Assembly (NCBI GenBank): GCA_001599595.1
Contig: BCHH01000001.1
Location: 4,369,068 to 4,433,067, forward strand
DNA: 64,000 nt
Source: Beverwykella pulmonaria
Taxonomy: Eukaryota; Ascomycota; Dothideomycetes; Pleosporales; Melanommataceae
Reading direction: 5' to 3'
Shown here: piece by piece, positions 32,586 through 44,368 of the stretch
Layout of the letters: each line of letters opens with the position of its first letter
Position numbering within the stretch: the first letter of the stretch is position 1
Notes under the pieces: model-generated
Seen by the model: the letters and a program-made list of their open reading frames with translations, nothing else
Databases searched by the model: none
Told to the model about the DNA's origin: nothing
Position numbers and translations under genes: made by a program

Positions 32586-33430
32586 TTATGGCTTTACTGG
32601 GCGGAATATCTCAATCGCTGGCGCATCTGCGAATGGAACAGCCATGGGCTTTTCGACTCGAAGTCGAATATAGGACCCGTAGTCGAACTCGGTAAAGAAC
32701 TTGCGTCGGAGTTCTTGCACGACCATTGTAGAAAGAGACTCCAGTGTCTCAAAAGAAGAGTTCGAAATGGCCTGCTGATTGTTAATCTGCATCTTGTACT
32801 CCCTACAGAACCATAACTGACCTCCACTACCACGGTTTCAATCTTGGTATAGTCATCAGCCCGTCCATCACTTGCGCACTCTATCCATAAGCTGACGACG
32901 ACTGGCTGCTTCTGTTGCCTCTCATTCGAGTTGACACCAATAATACAAGGCACCCTGATGTTTTTCAGATAGAGTACTGAAGAGGACGAATTGTTTGTGT
33001 ACGAAATCGAATATCGAAAGCCAACTCCATCCCCAAGCATACTGGCTTTCGGGTAGAAGATATCTACCTCGACTAGGGCAAGTGGAGCTTTGTCGGCTAT
33101 TTCAAGTGCTTTAGTGTGGATAAGAACTGCTAGGGCGCCAGTAGTCAAGTGGTCAGGGGATCGGAGGCTGTTGAGTTCCGATCTAATCTTCTTGCTGAGG
33201 ATTCCATAGTCTACGGTACTACCGTCGAGAGAGTCCGCAGCAGCAGCAGAATTGAATGACTGGCCTAAGGTTAGAGAGACCGTTACAAGGGCACGCTGCT
33301 CCTTCTCGCGACCCCATGCGTCGACTCCAGCAGGGAGGGAAACTTCGAGGTTGCGGACGGTAATTTTGTCTGTAACTTCCTCGGTAGCGGCTTGGGCTTG
33401 CCAAACAGCCTGGCGAACGATACTGAGCAT
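32586..33430 (-). CDS. Dihydroneopterin aldolase-type protein with two FolB domains
   Basis: Two exons, 33430-32822 and 32771-32586, give 264 aa. Dihydroneopterin aldolase (FolB) cuts dihydroneopterin to 6-hydroxymethyl-dihydropterin and glycolaldehyde in folate synthesis; related epimerases share the fold. Two FolB units in tandem are visible. The first is at about 16-125 (DKITVRNLEVSLPAGVDAW, VDYGILSKKI). The second is at about 153-260 (LYLKNIRVPCIIGVN, YTKIETVVVE, SSFETLESLSTMV). In yeast two such units open the trifunctional Fol1 protein; here no pyrophosphokinase or synthase domain follows, so this is a stand-alone form. The 50-base intron was placed because it restores the conserved IETVVVE-AISNSSFETLE segment in phase zero. 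Whether both active sites work cannot be told. Confidence 0.88.
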
Positions 33431-34235
33431 TGTACTGATTTTCTGATAGAATTGCGAGTATGTGAGTAAACGGTAGGCTGCGAATAGGGGCTTGTTCAGC
33501 TGCCAATCGTGATCTCAATGTTTTGAGCTGTGCTGACTTTGGACGATGCCACGAAATTTCCGTTCTCCCAAAGCAAAGCTAGAAGAATTGAGTGGCCTGT
33601 GTTAAAGTTAGCATTTCTTTTTTTCTTATGTAAGTTCTCAAAACTGGTTAAAAGTTCGCAAAAGTGCAGAATGCTGAAGTACTACATCTTCCTACATCCA
33701 AAGAGAATTTCAAGGGCACGCCTGTGAGGTTACAAAAGGCAGGTTAGTAGAGACAATAGTATTTAGCAGGGCAGAGTTGATCCTCTTGCCTTGTGCCTAA
33801 ACCTACATGCCACCCCTGTGAATCTCCTTGGACGTGGAATATGTAGTACACTTCAATCCAATATTGCCTTTGAGCAATTGTGAATTTCATAGTATGACAC
33901 TTACAATTTGTTGAAGAGACCGAGTCCAGGGTCGCCTTGGTCTACACTGCACAAAGAAGAAAGACGTGGAAAGGGCGTCTAGTAACGAAGATGTCGTCCG
34001 TCAATGGCGGTCGTTGATGCAGAGAGGGAGAATGACGCCCTTCAGCCCTAATGGCGCCTTCCCCGATGGGGAATTGTGGGGCAGTTGGCGAAAGTGCGGC
34101 CTATGGAAAGAGCTAGAAGGGAGCTGCAAATGTATTTACCACACCACCTTTCTTCAGTCTGCACGACGCCAAACAACTGCTGCTCATACTCACCGTCGCT
34201 CCATTCCTCTATATACACATCTAAAACCTATCATC
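33431..34235. other. Divergent promoter region between FolB gene and STI1
   Basis: The two genes point away from each other and share this 805-base spacer. A perfect inverted repeat TTCCCC-GAT-GGGGAA lies at 34059-34073, and a TATA-like TATATACA at about 34210, 26 bases before the STI1 ATG. No other gene is seen. Confidence 0.5.
34059..34073. promoter_or_regulatory. Inverted repeat in STI1 promoter
   Basis: TTCCCC and GGGGAA are separated by GAT, 163 bases before the STI1 start. The outer TTC and GAA are heat-shock-element half sites but are spaced too widely for a standard element. A regulatory role is a guess. Confidence 0.35.
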
Positions 34236-36295
34236 ATGGCCGACGCCCTCAAAGCTGAAGGCAACAAGCTCTTCGCGGAGAAGAAGTTCGCCGAGTCCAT
34301 GTACGTTCCCCGCCGAGCCTGCTGTACCTTTGCGATGTGTACTGACACACCTGCAGCGACAAGTTCACAGAAGCCATCAAGCTCGACCCGTCGAATCATG
34401 TCCTCTACTCAAACCGATCGGGCGCGTTCGCCTCGCTGAAGGACTACCAGCACGCGCTCGAGGATGCAAACAAAGTGGTGGAGATCAAGCCAGACTGGTC
34501 GAAGGGCTGGGGCCGCAAGGGAACTGCGCTGCATGGCAGCGGTGATCTAGGTACGGATTTGTCTCTACTATCTACCTTTATCTGGGACAAAACACTAGCG
34601 AGCCTTGTACGGGAGACTCGGGGATTCGGAGAGCTCTATTCTAATCTCGCTCTCTCGCGTCGTCTCTCCCAACAAGCTACTACAGTAGATTGCGGTGCTG
34701 ACAATCCACAGTCGGAGCCACAGACGCCTTCGAGGAAGCGCTCAAACTTGATCCCAAGAATGCACAAGCACAATCCGGTCTCAATTCCGTCAAGCGCGCC
34801 ATTGAAGCTGAAGCCAACGCCGATGGGTTTGGTGGTGATAGTGGCGGCCTCGGTGGCATGTTCAACGACCCCAACATGCTCCAAAAGCTCGCCAGCAACC
34901 CCAAGACAGCACCCCTCCTCGCGGACAAGGAATTCATGGGCAAGCTACAGCGGCTACGGACGAACCCCAACGACATCGGCATGGAGATGCAGGACCCGAG
35001 GTTTCTGCAGGTTATGAGTGTACTGTTGGGTATCGACATGTCGTTTGGTGCACCGCCAGCAGGAGCAGGCGAGCAGAGCAGCAGCAGGGCCAAAGAAGAC
35101 GAAGACGAGGAAATGCCTGACTTGGAAGCTGCACCCAAGTATGAACCGAAGAAAGAACCCGAACCCGAACCCGAGCCGGAGGACGATGAAGAGTCCAAGG
35201 CGGCAAAGGCGGCAAAGGCACAAGCCGACGAGCTGAAGAAGAAAGGCACGGAGTTCTACAAGAAGCGGCAGTTTGAGGAGGCCATTGAGCACTATACCAA
35301 GGCGTGGGAACTCCACAAAGACATTGCGTACAAGACGAATTTGGGTGCCGCCTATTTCGAGAAGGGCGACTATGAGAGCGCTATCAAGGCGTGCGAGGAG
35401 GCCATAGAGTATGGCCGTGAGGTTCATGCCGACTTCAAGATTATAGCCAAGTACGTGGAATCTCTACTCGTTACATGAGATGGACTAACTTTCTACAGGG
35501 CGTTCGCTCGCATCGGCACTTCGTACGAAAAGCTCGGTGACCTCCCCAACGCGATCCTCAACTACCAAAAGGCACAGACCGAGCACCGCACACCCGAGGT
35601 CCTAGCCAAGCTCCGAGCAGCGGAAAAGCTGAAGATTACAAAAGACAGGGAGTCTTACATCAACCCCGAGAAAGCCGAGGAAGCCCGCGAACTCGGCAAC
35701 GCCAAATTCAAAGAAGCAGACTGGCCCGCAGCCGTCGATGCTTACTCCGAGATGATCAAGCGTGCCCCTGACGACCCTCGTGGCTACTCCAACCGCGCCG
35801 CTTGCTTCATCAAACTGCTAAGCTTCCCGTCGGCTGTGCAGGACTGTGATGAAGCAATCAAGCGAGATCCCAAATTCATTAGGGCATACCTGAGAAAGGC
35901 ACAGGCGTACTTTGCCATGAGAGAGTACAGCAAGTGCATCGATGTCTGCGCCGAGGCCACTGAGCACGACGAGGGTGGCAAGAACGCGAGGGAGATCTCG
36001 CAGCAAGAGCAGAAGGCGTTGCAGGCACAGTTCAGCGCCCGTGATGGCGAGACAGAGGAGCAGACCATGGAGAGGATCCAGAGGGACCCTGAGGTGAATA
36101 TCTTCCCATAACCGTTGTCGTGCTAATGCTAACTTTGAACAGATCGTCGGCATTCTCCAGGACCCCATTATGCAGAGCATTCTTCAACAAGCCAAGGACA
36201 ATCCAGCGGCGCTGCAGGAACATCTCAAGAACGCGGAAATCCGGAAGAAGGTCCAGAAGCTGGTGGCAGCGGGTGTTATAAGGATGGGACGTTAA
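34236..36295 (+). CDS. STI1: Hsp70-Hsp90 organising co-chaperone Sti1/Hop
   Basis: Five exons, 34236-34300, 34357-34550, 34712-35450, 35499-36093 and 36143-36295, give 581 aa, the family length. Sti1 bridges Hsp70 and Hsp90 in the cytosol and hands clients over between them. TPR1 is at about residues 4-105 ([27 protein letters not shown]), and DP1 at about 136-195 ([15 protein letters not shown]). An acidic EPEPEPE linker lies near 240-255. TPR2A is at about 257-375 ([20 protein letters not shown]), TPR2B at about 390-505 ([32 protein letters not shown]), and DP2 at about 522-581 ([15 protein letters not shown]). The carboxylate-clamp type Lys and Asn residues are visible in each TPR block. 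All five domains are intact. The start is the first ATG after a TATA-like box. Confidence 0.97.
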
Positions 36296-36785
36296 CGAAC
36301 CGCGCCTACACTTCTGTGTGCTCGAGTTCAGAGCTTCCGTATTCGAGATATGAAAAGTGTGAGGAGGCATTCGAGAACACGGTCGGCCGGGATGGTGTTT
36401 TGAGGCGTGTATTTTATGATCAAGCTGCATAGCGTGAACTGCCTTTCGGCGCATACGGTGGTACAGAAGTGGGTCTAATCAATCCTTTGACATATTATCT
36501 AAACTGTACTGTCAAGAATAATTCTCAAAGTTCGATGTGGTTTGAGCAATGGAACGATCAGTTCGCGAAGCAAGTTTCCCGACCCCTCAACCAATGACGA
36601 TTCAGGAACACTGATATGTCACCGCCAAGCCATGAACATACTCGTGACACCCCACGTCTCAGAATCTCGAACCTCAAGATCCGTCTTTTTCTTGAAATCC
36701 TCTCTGTTCGTCAGTTCCCCAGTCGTTCAGTCAGTACCACATCTTCAAGATTCCACAAGCCCAAGCTCAGAGGAATCCGTATACC
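36296..36785. other. STI1 3' flank and bZIP promoter
   Basis: The two genes are in the same direction. No extra coding region or distinct element is seen in the 490 bases between them. Confidence 0.45.
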
Positions 36786-37628
36786 ATGTCTTCGACCTCG
36801 CCAGCATCTTCTCTCTCCTCACCTACCTCGATATCGACGTCTGTACCTGCACGCCGCAAATCTCGCGTCACGGCTGAGCATACACTGACGCGGGTCCGTG
36901 AGAATCAGCGGCGGCATCGTGCAAGAAGAAGAGATTACATAGCTACACTTGAGGTGCAGCTCGCGGAGACGGAATTGCAGCTTGAGGCTGCGAGGAGGGA
37001 GATTGCTGTGTTGCGAGCCGAGCGCGACGCCAGGAGTAGAGAAGAAGATCTAGACGTGGAGAGAGAGGACGGTGTGTTGAGCAGAAGGATAAGAGGTGGC
37101 GAAATGGGATTCAGCGTGGAGTTTGGAAACATGGGAGGAAGAGTGGAGGAACAGAGGGGACGGGGAGGTGTGGATAAGGACGAGGCACTCTTTTTATTGG
37201 CGTTGGGACAGGGGATGGATTTGAGAATCGACGGGGAGGTGGGGTATACTCCAGCATCAACCTCGTCCTCAACGCAAGCACCAACCCTCCCGGTCCGACT
37301 CGACGACCTCCACACTCCCCCAGCCGGCCCACCACCTTGCTGCGCTGACACCTCCACACCACCTGCACCCGTCCCCCTCCCGCTCTCCCCGAACCCCGAA
37401 TGCACAACCTGTGCTACACGCCCTCTACCCTCCCCAAACGAATCCACCACGCTCTGCAGCCAAGCGTACATGCTGATCTCGCAGCAGAACTTTCGGAATA
37501 TAGACGCGGGGACTATACGGCTGTGGCTGCGGCAAGGGTATCGGCGCGCGATGAGGAGGGGCGAGGGGTGTAGAGTGGAGAATGGAGTGTTAATGGGGGT
37601 TTTGGATTTGATCAGTGGGGAGCTGTGA
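36786..37628 (+). CDS. bZIP transcription factor
   Basis: A single exon gives 280 aa. The basic region RVRENQRRHRARRRDYIATLE is at about residues 36-56, followed by a leucine-zipper-like helix to about residue 80. The middle is low in complexity and Pro/Ser/Thr-rich. The C-terminal 55 residues (CSQAYMLISQQN, IRLWLRQGYRRA, GCRVENGVLM) form a conserved block that recurs in a class of small fungal bZIP proteins with this kind of basic region. It should bind DNA as a dimer in the nucleus. The gene faces the NRPS-like gene tail to tail with only 182 bases between stop codons, so it may control that gene; this is inference from position. No intron is needed. Confidence 0.85.
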   Translation: MSSTSPASSLSSPTSISTSVPARRKSRVTAEHTLTRVRENQRRHRARRRDYIATLEVQLAETELQLEAARREIAVLRAERDARSREEDLDVEREDGVLSRRIRGGEMGFSVEFGNMGGRVEEQRGRGGVDKDEALFLLALGQGMDLRIDGEVGYTPASTSSSTQAPTLPVRLDDLHTPPAGPPPCCADTSTPPAPVPLPLSPNPECTTCATRPLPSPNESTTLCSQAYMLISQQNFRNIDAGTIRLWLRQGYRRAMRRGEGCRVENGVLMGVLDLISGEL

Positions 37629-37810
37629 AAAAGAAGGGAAATGGAGCTTCTGGGCACACACTTCACCCATGAATGGCTGATATGGATATGAATGGAATTG
37701 GACTGGACACCAGAGTTCTAAATCCGACGCTGAATCTACATCTCGTACCATAAATCAGCATCACCTGTATCGCCAAATTGCCTACAAAGCACCTCCCCCG
37801 AGCTGCCCCA

Positions 37811-40800
37811 TCAACCTCCCACACACCTCGCAGCATACTTTCTCACAACTCCTTCGCCAACCATTCTCACATTACTCAAGCTCACCGAAACCTTCTTCGC
37901 GCCCGCAGTATCGAGAAATAAGCGTCCTAACCCCACATGCCCAAAATCCTTCTGAAAAAACTCGTGCAACGTTGTTGCATCCCCGTCAAGCCTCCCCACA
38001 CGATCCAGCCAGTCGTCATACGACGAGAGAGGGAGGCCGAGCTCTTTGGACAGCGGTGCCAAGATAGTGGTCCAAGACTGGCGGATAGGGTTCTCGACGT
38101 GGTAAACGAGATGGCGGTGTGGAGAGGAAGGTATGGTTAGATAGAGAAGGTCGATCAATGTGGAGGCGGCGGCTTCGAGCGGGAGCCAGGAGAGTGTCTG
38201 TTTGCATTAACAACTCTTGTCTTATCATAGACAAATGATAAGAGCAGCTTACCCCTTCCAAGTCCGGTAAAGCTCCAATACGCTGCGAGTTCCGCACCAA
38301 AGTAGGGAAATACTCGGATGGATTCCAGTACCCATTGTTCGCGGAGCCGGAGATCTGCCCGCACCGCACAATTACCCCATCGACGACGTTCTCATCAACG
38401 GCGCGCTCAAGCATCTTCTCACAAACGAGTTTTGCTTGCCCGTAGCCCATGGTAGGCGCAGGCCAATGAGCTTGGAAGGGCGTCTCTGGGACGACTACGG
38501 AACTATTGTCTTTTCCTTCGACATTGCTGTACTGCGCGACAACAGCTATGGACGAGACAAACATGAATTGTGGCGAAGATGCTGCATCCCGTGCGAGATC
38601 AAGGAGATTCGTCATAATCTTGAACTGGGATTCAAAAGACGCGACTTTACGTCTGAAATCTACCGGCCAAGCGTTGTGTATAATGTGCGTGACGGCAGAG
38701 GCGATACCCCAGTAGACGGGCTGCGCCAAACCAAGAAACGGGAGCGCCATATTTGTTTCCAGTACCTCCACTTTGACCATCATGGAGAGCGGGATGTGTG
38801 CACCTTTTATTTTGCTTGATTTGAATTGTCGGGCATAGGGGTTGGACCTATCGCCACTTGAACGATTAAGGCAGATAATGCGATCGATAGTGGTAGATGA
38901 AGCGAGTTCCGCGAGCACATGGCAGCCAAGCGCCCCTGTGGAGCCAGTGAGCAGCACAGTTCCACCAGTTGAGAAGTGTTTGGCTTTGGACGGCTGCGTA
39001 GCGGACACGTACTGCTTCATCAAAGCCTCGAAGACGCCCTCGGAGCTCAATGACATGCGAGTGTGACCACGGAGATACGCGGCAATCTTGGCAATGGATG
39101 AATATGTATATAGAAAGTCCTTTGGAATGTCCACGGCCGTTGATCCAGCTTCATGGAACTGGGAGATCTCGCTTAGAAGAAAGCGTCGAAGCTGTACAGC
39201 TTGTAGGGAGTCCATGCCAAGCTCGAAGAGATCCTCGGTCTTGCTCAGCGGTCCAGTATGCGGTTTCCAGATATGATGTCGAATGTAATCTAGTAGTTTC
39301 TGCTCGATATCGCCACTGAGAAGGTCGTGAATCTCCGGGCTGGGCTTGTGTTGTGCTTTGGTTTGTGCCTTGGTATGGTCGTCTGGCTGCCACAGATGGT
39401 CTGCGACGTCTGTAACCATTCGGTCGATTTCTCGTTGAGACACAGTTGAGGTATTGCACCCAGCAGAGAATCTTTCGCTATGCGAGCCATTTGTGCCACT
39501 TACTTGGGTTGTGCTTGCCGTATTCAAAGGTTTTTCGTTTGGTTGGAGGTGCTTGTTGCTTGTTTCAGTGTCTCCAGGGTGCTCCAGACGAGTATAAGCA
39601 GCTTCAATCTCGGCATGAAACTCCTCGTATGAGGCCTTGCGCAGAACAGAGCCCTTGGCTGACCGAGGGAAGCTCTTGACAGAAGGTAGTACGATAATGA
39701 CCCCTTGAGAAGATATCCGAGCGTGTGCGTCCATGACATTGCTAGCTTCGACAATCGTAGGCCATATCGTATTCTTGAACTGCGCAATCTGATGCGGAGA
39801 CATAGAATGAGCGGGCTCAATCATTACGCCAATTTCGAATTGGCCATCCCCAAAAGCAAGAGCAGCCCGTATGTCCTCTCGATCGGACAACATGGTCTCC
39901 AGTACGTAAGGCTGGACCTTCTCGCCGGTCTTTAGAACCAGGACGTCATCCGCACGCTCGGTAGGTTTGAAATCTTGACCTGGATTCTTCGCATTTGTGA
40001 CAAAGTAATCACTAATTTCGAAGTCCTCAGTCCAACCTGGTGGGCGGACCGTGATCCTATATCGTGGACTATCCCCAGGTCCAGCTGGGAAAATCTCTTT
40101 GAGGCTGCAGTGTCGATCTTGGCGCAAACGAAAGTATCTCCAGTCATTGTCGGGTCCGGGAGGTTGAAGAACACCCAGGCTGCCGACTTCAGTTCCTCCA
40201 AATGCATTGATTACCTTGACGCCTGCTGTGACAAGTTTCTTGCCAACCGATTCGCTCAACGCACCGCCTCCGCATGCAATGTAGGATAAAGACTGCAACG
40301 CGTCAATCCCTCGGTCTTCTGGCAATTCGGTAATTTCCTGTAGAATTGAGGGAACAATGAAGAGCGTGCTGGCACCGACTAGGGACATGATGTGTATCGT
40401 AGATGAGGCAGTGGGAATGAAGCCCGATGGGGGTATAGCAAAAGGTTTGCCAATGGACAGCGACATTATCGGAGCCATTAACCCGAAGACATGGAACAAA
40501 GGAAGTGTGGAGAAAGACACCTTTTGCTCATTGAGCATCAAATCGGGGTGGTCAGGTTCGAAACTTGAACGTGGCGCGTAGCTCATGAAGTACCGATGAG
40601 CCTGAGGGATCGGTTTCGGCTGTCCCGTTGTCCCAGATGAGTGCAAAATAAGCACACTTCGGTCTGTGTCACTAACGTAGTGATTCTTGGCAGCCACCCT
40701 TTGTCCAGTATCCTTCCCGGGGGACTGCTGGTCATTATACCAGGAAGTTCGAGAAGAGTGCCGATGATTGCATTTTTCTGTGTCAATATGATCGCCGTTT

Positions 40801-41456
40801 GTACTGCCAATTGAATTGAAATCTCCCATGGTAGAACAAGTCTCAGCGAAGGTTCGATACGGGGCTTGGGTATAGAGTGCAGGGTGTTTGTCCTCTGCCT
40901 TGAATAACAACAGCGCAGCCTTTGCGGCTCCCACGTGTCGAGAGGATGCGATGATTGCACAGCTGCTAGTTTCAGCGAGCAAGGATTGTATCGCCGATGG
41001 GCTTAGTCTTATCGAAAGGAGAAGAGTCTGCATTGTCTTAGTCTATGCTCAAACCTGCATGCAAGGAAAACTTACGGGAACGCCAAGGCCCATCAAGGCA
41101 AAGCAGTATAGAAGTAGACCAACATCACTATCGAGAAGTAGGGCAACGGGGGCACCCTTGACAATGTTGCCTATTTGATCTTCCACAGGTAACTGGAGTG
41201 CTTCGACGTGGTTTTGAAGCCACAGTTGACAGCTCAAGACCATAGCTCGGAATGACTTGTGTGTAATGTAGAGTAGGGGAGGGTCCTTGACACCATTCAA
41301 CGGCTTCTCAGCCTGCAGGCAGAATGGATAGTTTGGATTGTTTTCTGCATTGAAGTCGATCAAGTGGGAAATGGTCTTGATTCGTGCATCGTTGGCAGGA
41401 GGTGCTCTGGTATCGAATTCTGGAAGAGTAAAGCTTGGGAAAGGTCTTGTTGACAT
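37811..41456 (-). CDS. NRPS-like A-T-R enzyme (adenylation, thiolation, thioester reductase)
   Basis: Three exons, 41456-41076, 41027-38253 and 38197-37811, give 1180 aa. Such enzymes activate a carboxylic acid as AMP-ester, load it on a phosphopantetheine arm and reduce it to aldehyde or alcohol with NADPH. The adenylation domain spans about residues 1-560, with the ANL loop SSGTTGQPKP at about 257-266, NAFGGTEVG and a late Lys-bearing segment (FPRSAKGSVLRKASY). The carrier domain has FELGMDSLQAVQLRR, with the pantetheine Ser at about 733. The reductase starts near 816 with the Rossmann motif LLTGSTGALGCHVLAEL and includes a YGQAKLVCEKML segment with the catalytic Tyr/Lys pattern. There is no condensation domain. 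The start at 41456 follows the family N-terminus; 16 further residues could be added upstream. The acid substrate is unknown. It is likely a secondary-metabolism gene. Confidence 0.92.
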
Positions 41457-44368
41457 GGTGTGCTGAAGAGTCCCTAAGATGGTAGAAGATCTAGCGTATA
41501 CCAACTGAATTATTCAAGGAGGAGTTGGGGAACATTTATAAGGGGGGAGGAAAAGAAGCGGTTCCATTGAAACTCTTGTCTGAGGAATGTAGACGCCCGA
41601 AGTCGAAGTCGTTGGTGGATTTGTGGCACCTCAAGATGGACCAGTGATGATTATGGGCTTGATGGTGTGTTGCCCGTTTCAACGCCATCACCGACTAAGG
41701 GAAACAGGTCAGACATCTTACGCTACCCACAATCCTCCAAGACCAGAGTAGCTGGCCAGTAATGTATTTTGACTGATGCACATTTCCTCCAGCTCCTGCG
41801 TACACAATTGGATTGCATGGAGCGAGAACTAGAGCGTCCGGGTAGCTGAGCCACAATTCGTCGAATTCGTTTTCATACGCGCGAGAACGTTTGTTTTTCT
41901 TTAGCATGCACGACAGATAAGGGCGGACGCAGAAGCAATACGCACCCAAGATCTGATGTGTGGACGCCACAAAGAGGCTATGGCCCAATGACAATGGGAT
42001 TGAGATATGGCTGGAGTGAACCAGACGTGTGGATAGAAGTCACATGGCTGAATCAACATGATCCACGCCCCATCCTCACCGCCTAGTCCAAGAACCGAGT
42101 CATGTACAAATTGTTTGATACAGGTGTGGGGGCGAAGCTGCCTTGAAAAGCCATTGAATCCGTGAAGAACTGAAAGGCGGAAAGCTGAAGATCCTACGCT
42201 CGGTGTAAACATGACCGAATGCCGACGGTCAAGACATGTGGCATGAAGCAATTGCCCCTCTCAAGAAAGAATAAAAACTAAACACTTCCAGATCATGAAT
42301 CATTGCGATTTCAGTCGGGACTCTCGCTGCACGATCAGTCTCTCAGATGCACGACGGTTAGTAGTGCAATGATACTCGGAAAATAACGCATATGGAAACG
42401 TGCAAGGTATAGCTGATGGTTCAGGGTTCTACGACATCTGGTCGTCGTCCTAGCTTGCATGCATGCTCCACAGAATCCGGGCCGGTCCTTGGGGTCCGGG
42501 GATGCGTCATCTGGCGTGAGGCTGAACGCCTAATTTGACGGCAAAGACATGATGAAAACGAGATGACTGCAGGCTGCCCAAAGTGTTTGCCTTGCTGTGC
42601 GGGGGAAAGGGGGCACAGATTCTTTTCAGCTTATCCATGCGGCTTGCCAACCTGGTTACTCAAGCGGGGTAGACATTCTGTGCTCAGTTCCGATATAGCT
42701 GTAGCGAGCTAGAAATGCTGCTGATAAGACAGAATGGTAAGGGCAGATTCCAGCAGATGATGGGTCAGTCGAGAATATGAAGATCCGGTTTAACAATAGC
42801 CGAGTTGCTTCTTTTGACTGTCGTGCCGCCGTGGGCGTCGTTCGAGCTGACAACATGCATGCGGTATGACATACGCCCCGAGCGGCTGTGGGGTCTAGCT
42901 GACAATGGAGTGTGTGAGACGATACGAAACATGCGCTGATTTCGAAATAGTTGACATGTAGTAGAGTTTGCAAGTGGAGTTGTGCGTGAGGTTTCGGGCG
43001 AGAAGTGATTGGCTCGGGTCGGGCTGCCTGGAATTCAAAGGGTACTAAGAACAGACGGCTAGGCGCCCAAGGTCGCCAGCAACGTGGGACTGTTCTTACA
43101 ATGTAGGTACACAATGACTGCAGAGGTTCCATAGTCCTGGTTCCTCTATGTGTGTCCGACATGTCGGAACCAACAAGGTGGAGACTTAGGGACCCGGAAA
43201 CGTGGACAATTGTTGTCACTTATTGAATAGAGTAGCATGCTGAACAATTCGAGGGGCATGTTTCACGTTGGCGACCATTCTGTGCTGATCAATTCATTGT
43301 GTAGAGGCATTGGTATGATCGTTCTGTCCTCGGTGGTCTTCTTCGCAGGATCGAGACTTTCAAGCTGCAATTGCAGTCTCAATGGCCATGTCCGCCCTCT
43401 TAATGCGTATGGATCTGACTGCCTCAGGAGATCTTTTTAAATATCATCAGCTTTCAAAAAGAGATGAATAATGTAACAGACCCAGAAAAGAGATGACATG
43501 CTTCTCAGAAGATCCCTTCCTTCCTTCGTTCCAAACAATTCGCCACCTGGATACGACAACCGCTCGATGCTGAGCTCTCTCTTCGCACTTCGCCTAATGA
43601 AACTTGATTTTGTCTTTCTACTACCGTTGCTTCGCCTCTCTCAATGTTATCATCGTTGTTCTTCGCGGTTGCGCCGTTATCAAATCCTTTGCTATATCTT
43701 GAGGTCTCACTTAAGGCTCGGCCAACGACATGCAGTCCCTCTCGTGAAGGCTCGGCCAACAACAGTCTTCCAACTCTTCAAAATCTCAATTTGCATCCTT
43801 TTTACTTACACCATTCATACTCCATCTCGCGCACCTCGGAATAGCAAAAGGGCATTCCCATGGTTGCACGCTCTCTCTCGACATTCCCTGTGCGGGGTGA
43901 TAATGGGTGAGAATCAGACTGCCAAGCTCATTTAGCCACGACGCGATTGCGCACGCCCATCACGACATGGCGCTAACCACGGTGAAGCTTTTCCCATGAC
44001 CCCTCATTAAGCAGGCAAGATGGACATGTACTCAAAATCCATGCTGCACCTTCCTCTCTGGGCCGCCACTGGTCGCACTGTGCCACTCACAGTTTGCTTG
44101 GAGTTCCAACAACACGGTTGCCATGCAACCCAAGACTATCGTCGCAAAACCGTCTGACGATGACGCGAAATAAATATCTCTCGCAGTGCCGCTTGTCCAA
44201 TTCGATGTGTGAGGCCAGCTATATGACCCAGGGTCGCTCCCAGCGAGAGGTTTTTCTCAACCACTCAACCACTCGCTCGGTCCGCACTGGCATCTTGAAC
44301 TGTACGTCAGAACAAGGCCGCAGCCCTCAGTCGCGACTTGAACAAGTACTGCCGCACCACACTCCGGC
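41457..44368. other. 2.9-kb divergent intergenic region
   Basis: This lies between the leftward NRPS-like gene and the rightward permease. It is the longest unassigned stretch outside the repeat zone. I checked frames such as that at 42656-43219 and found no known motif. It should hold both promoters; no specific binding site stands out. A missed small gene or noncoding RNA cannot be excluded. Confidence 0.45.

Noticed and set aside
42656..43219. 187-codon frame on the minus strand in the large intergenic region
   Set aside because: No motif, no fungal family resemblance, low-information composition, and no splice or promoter support.
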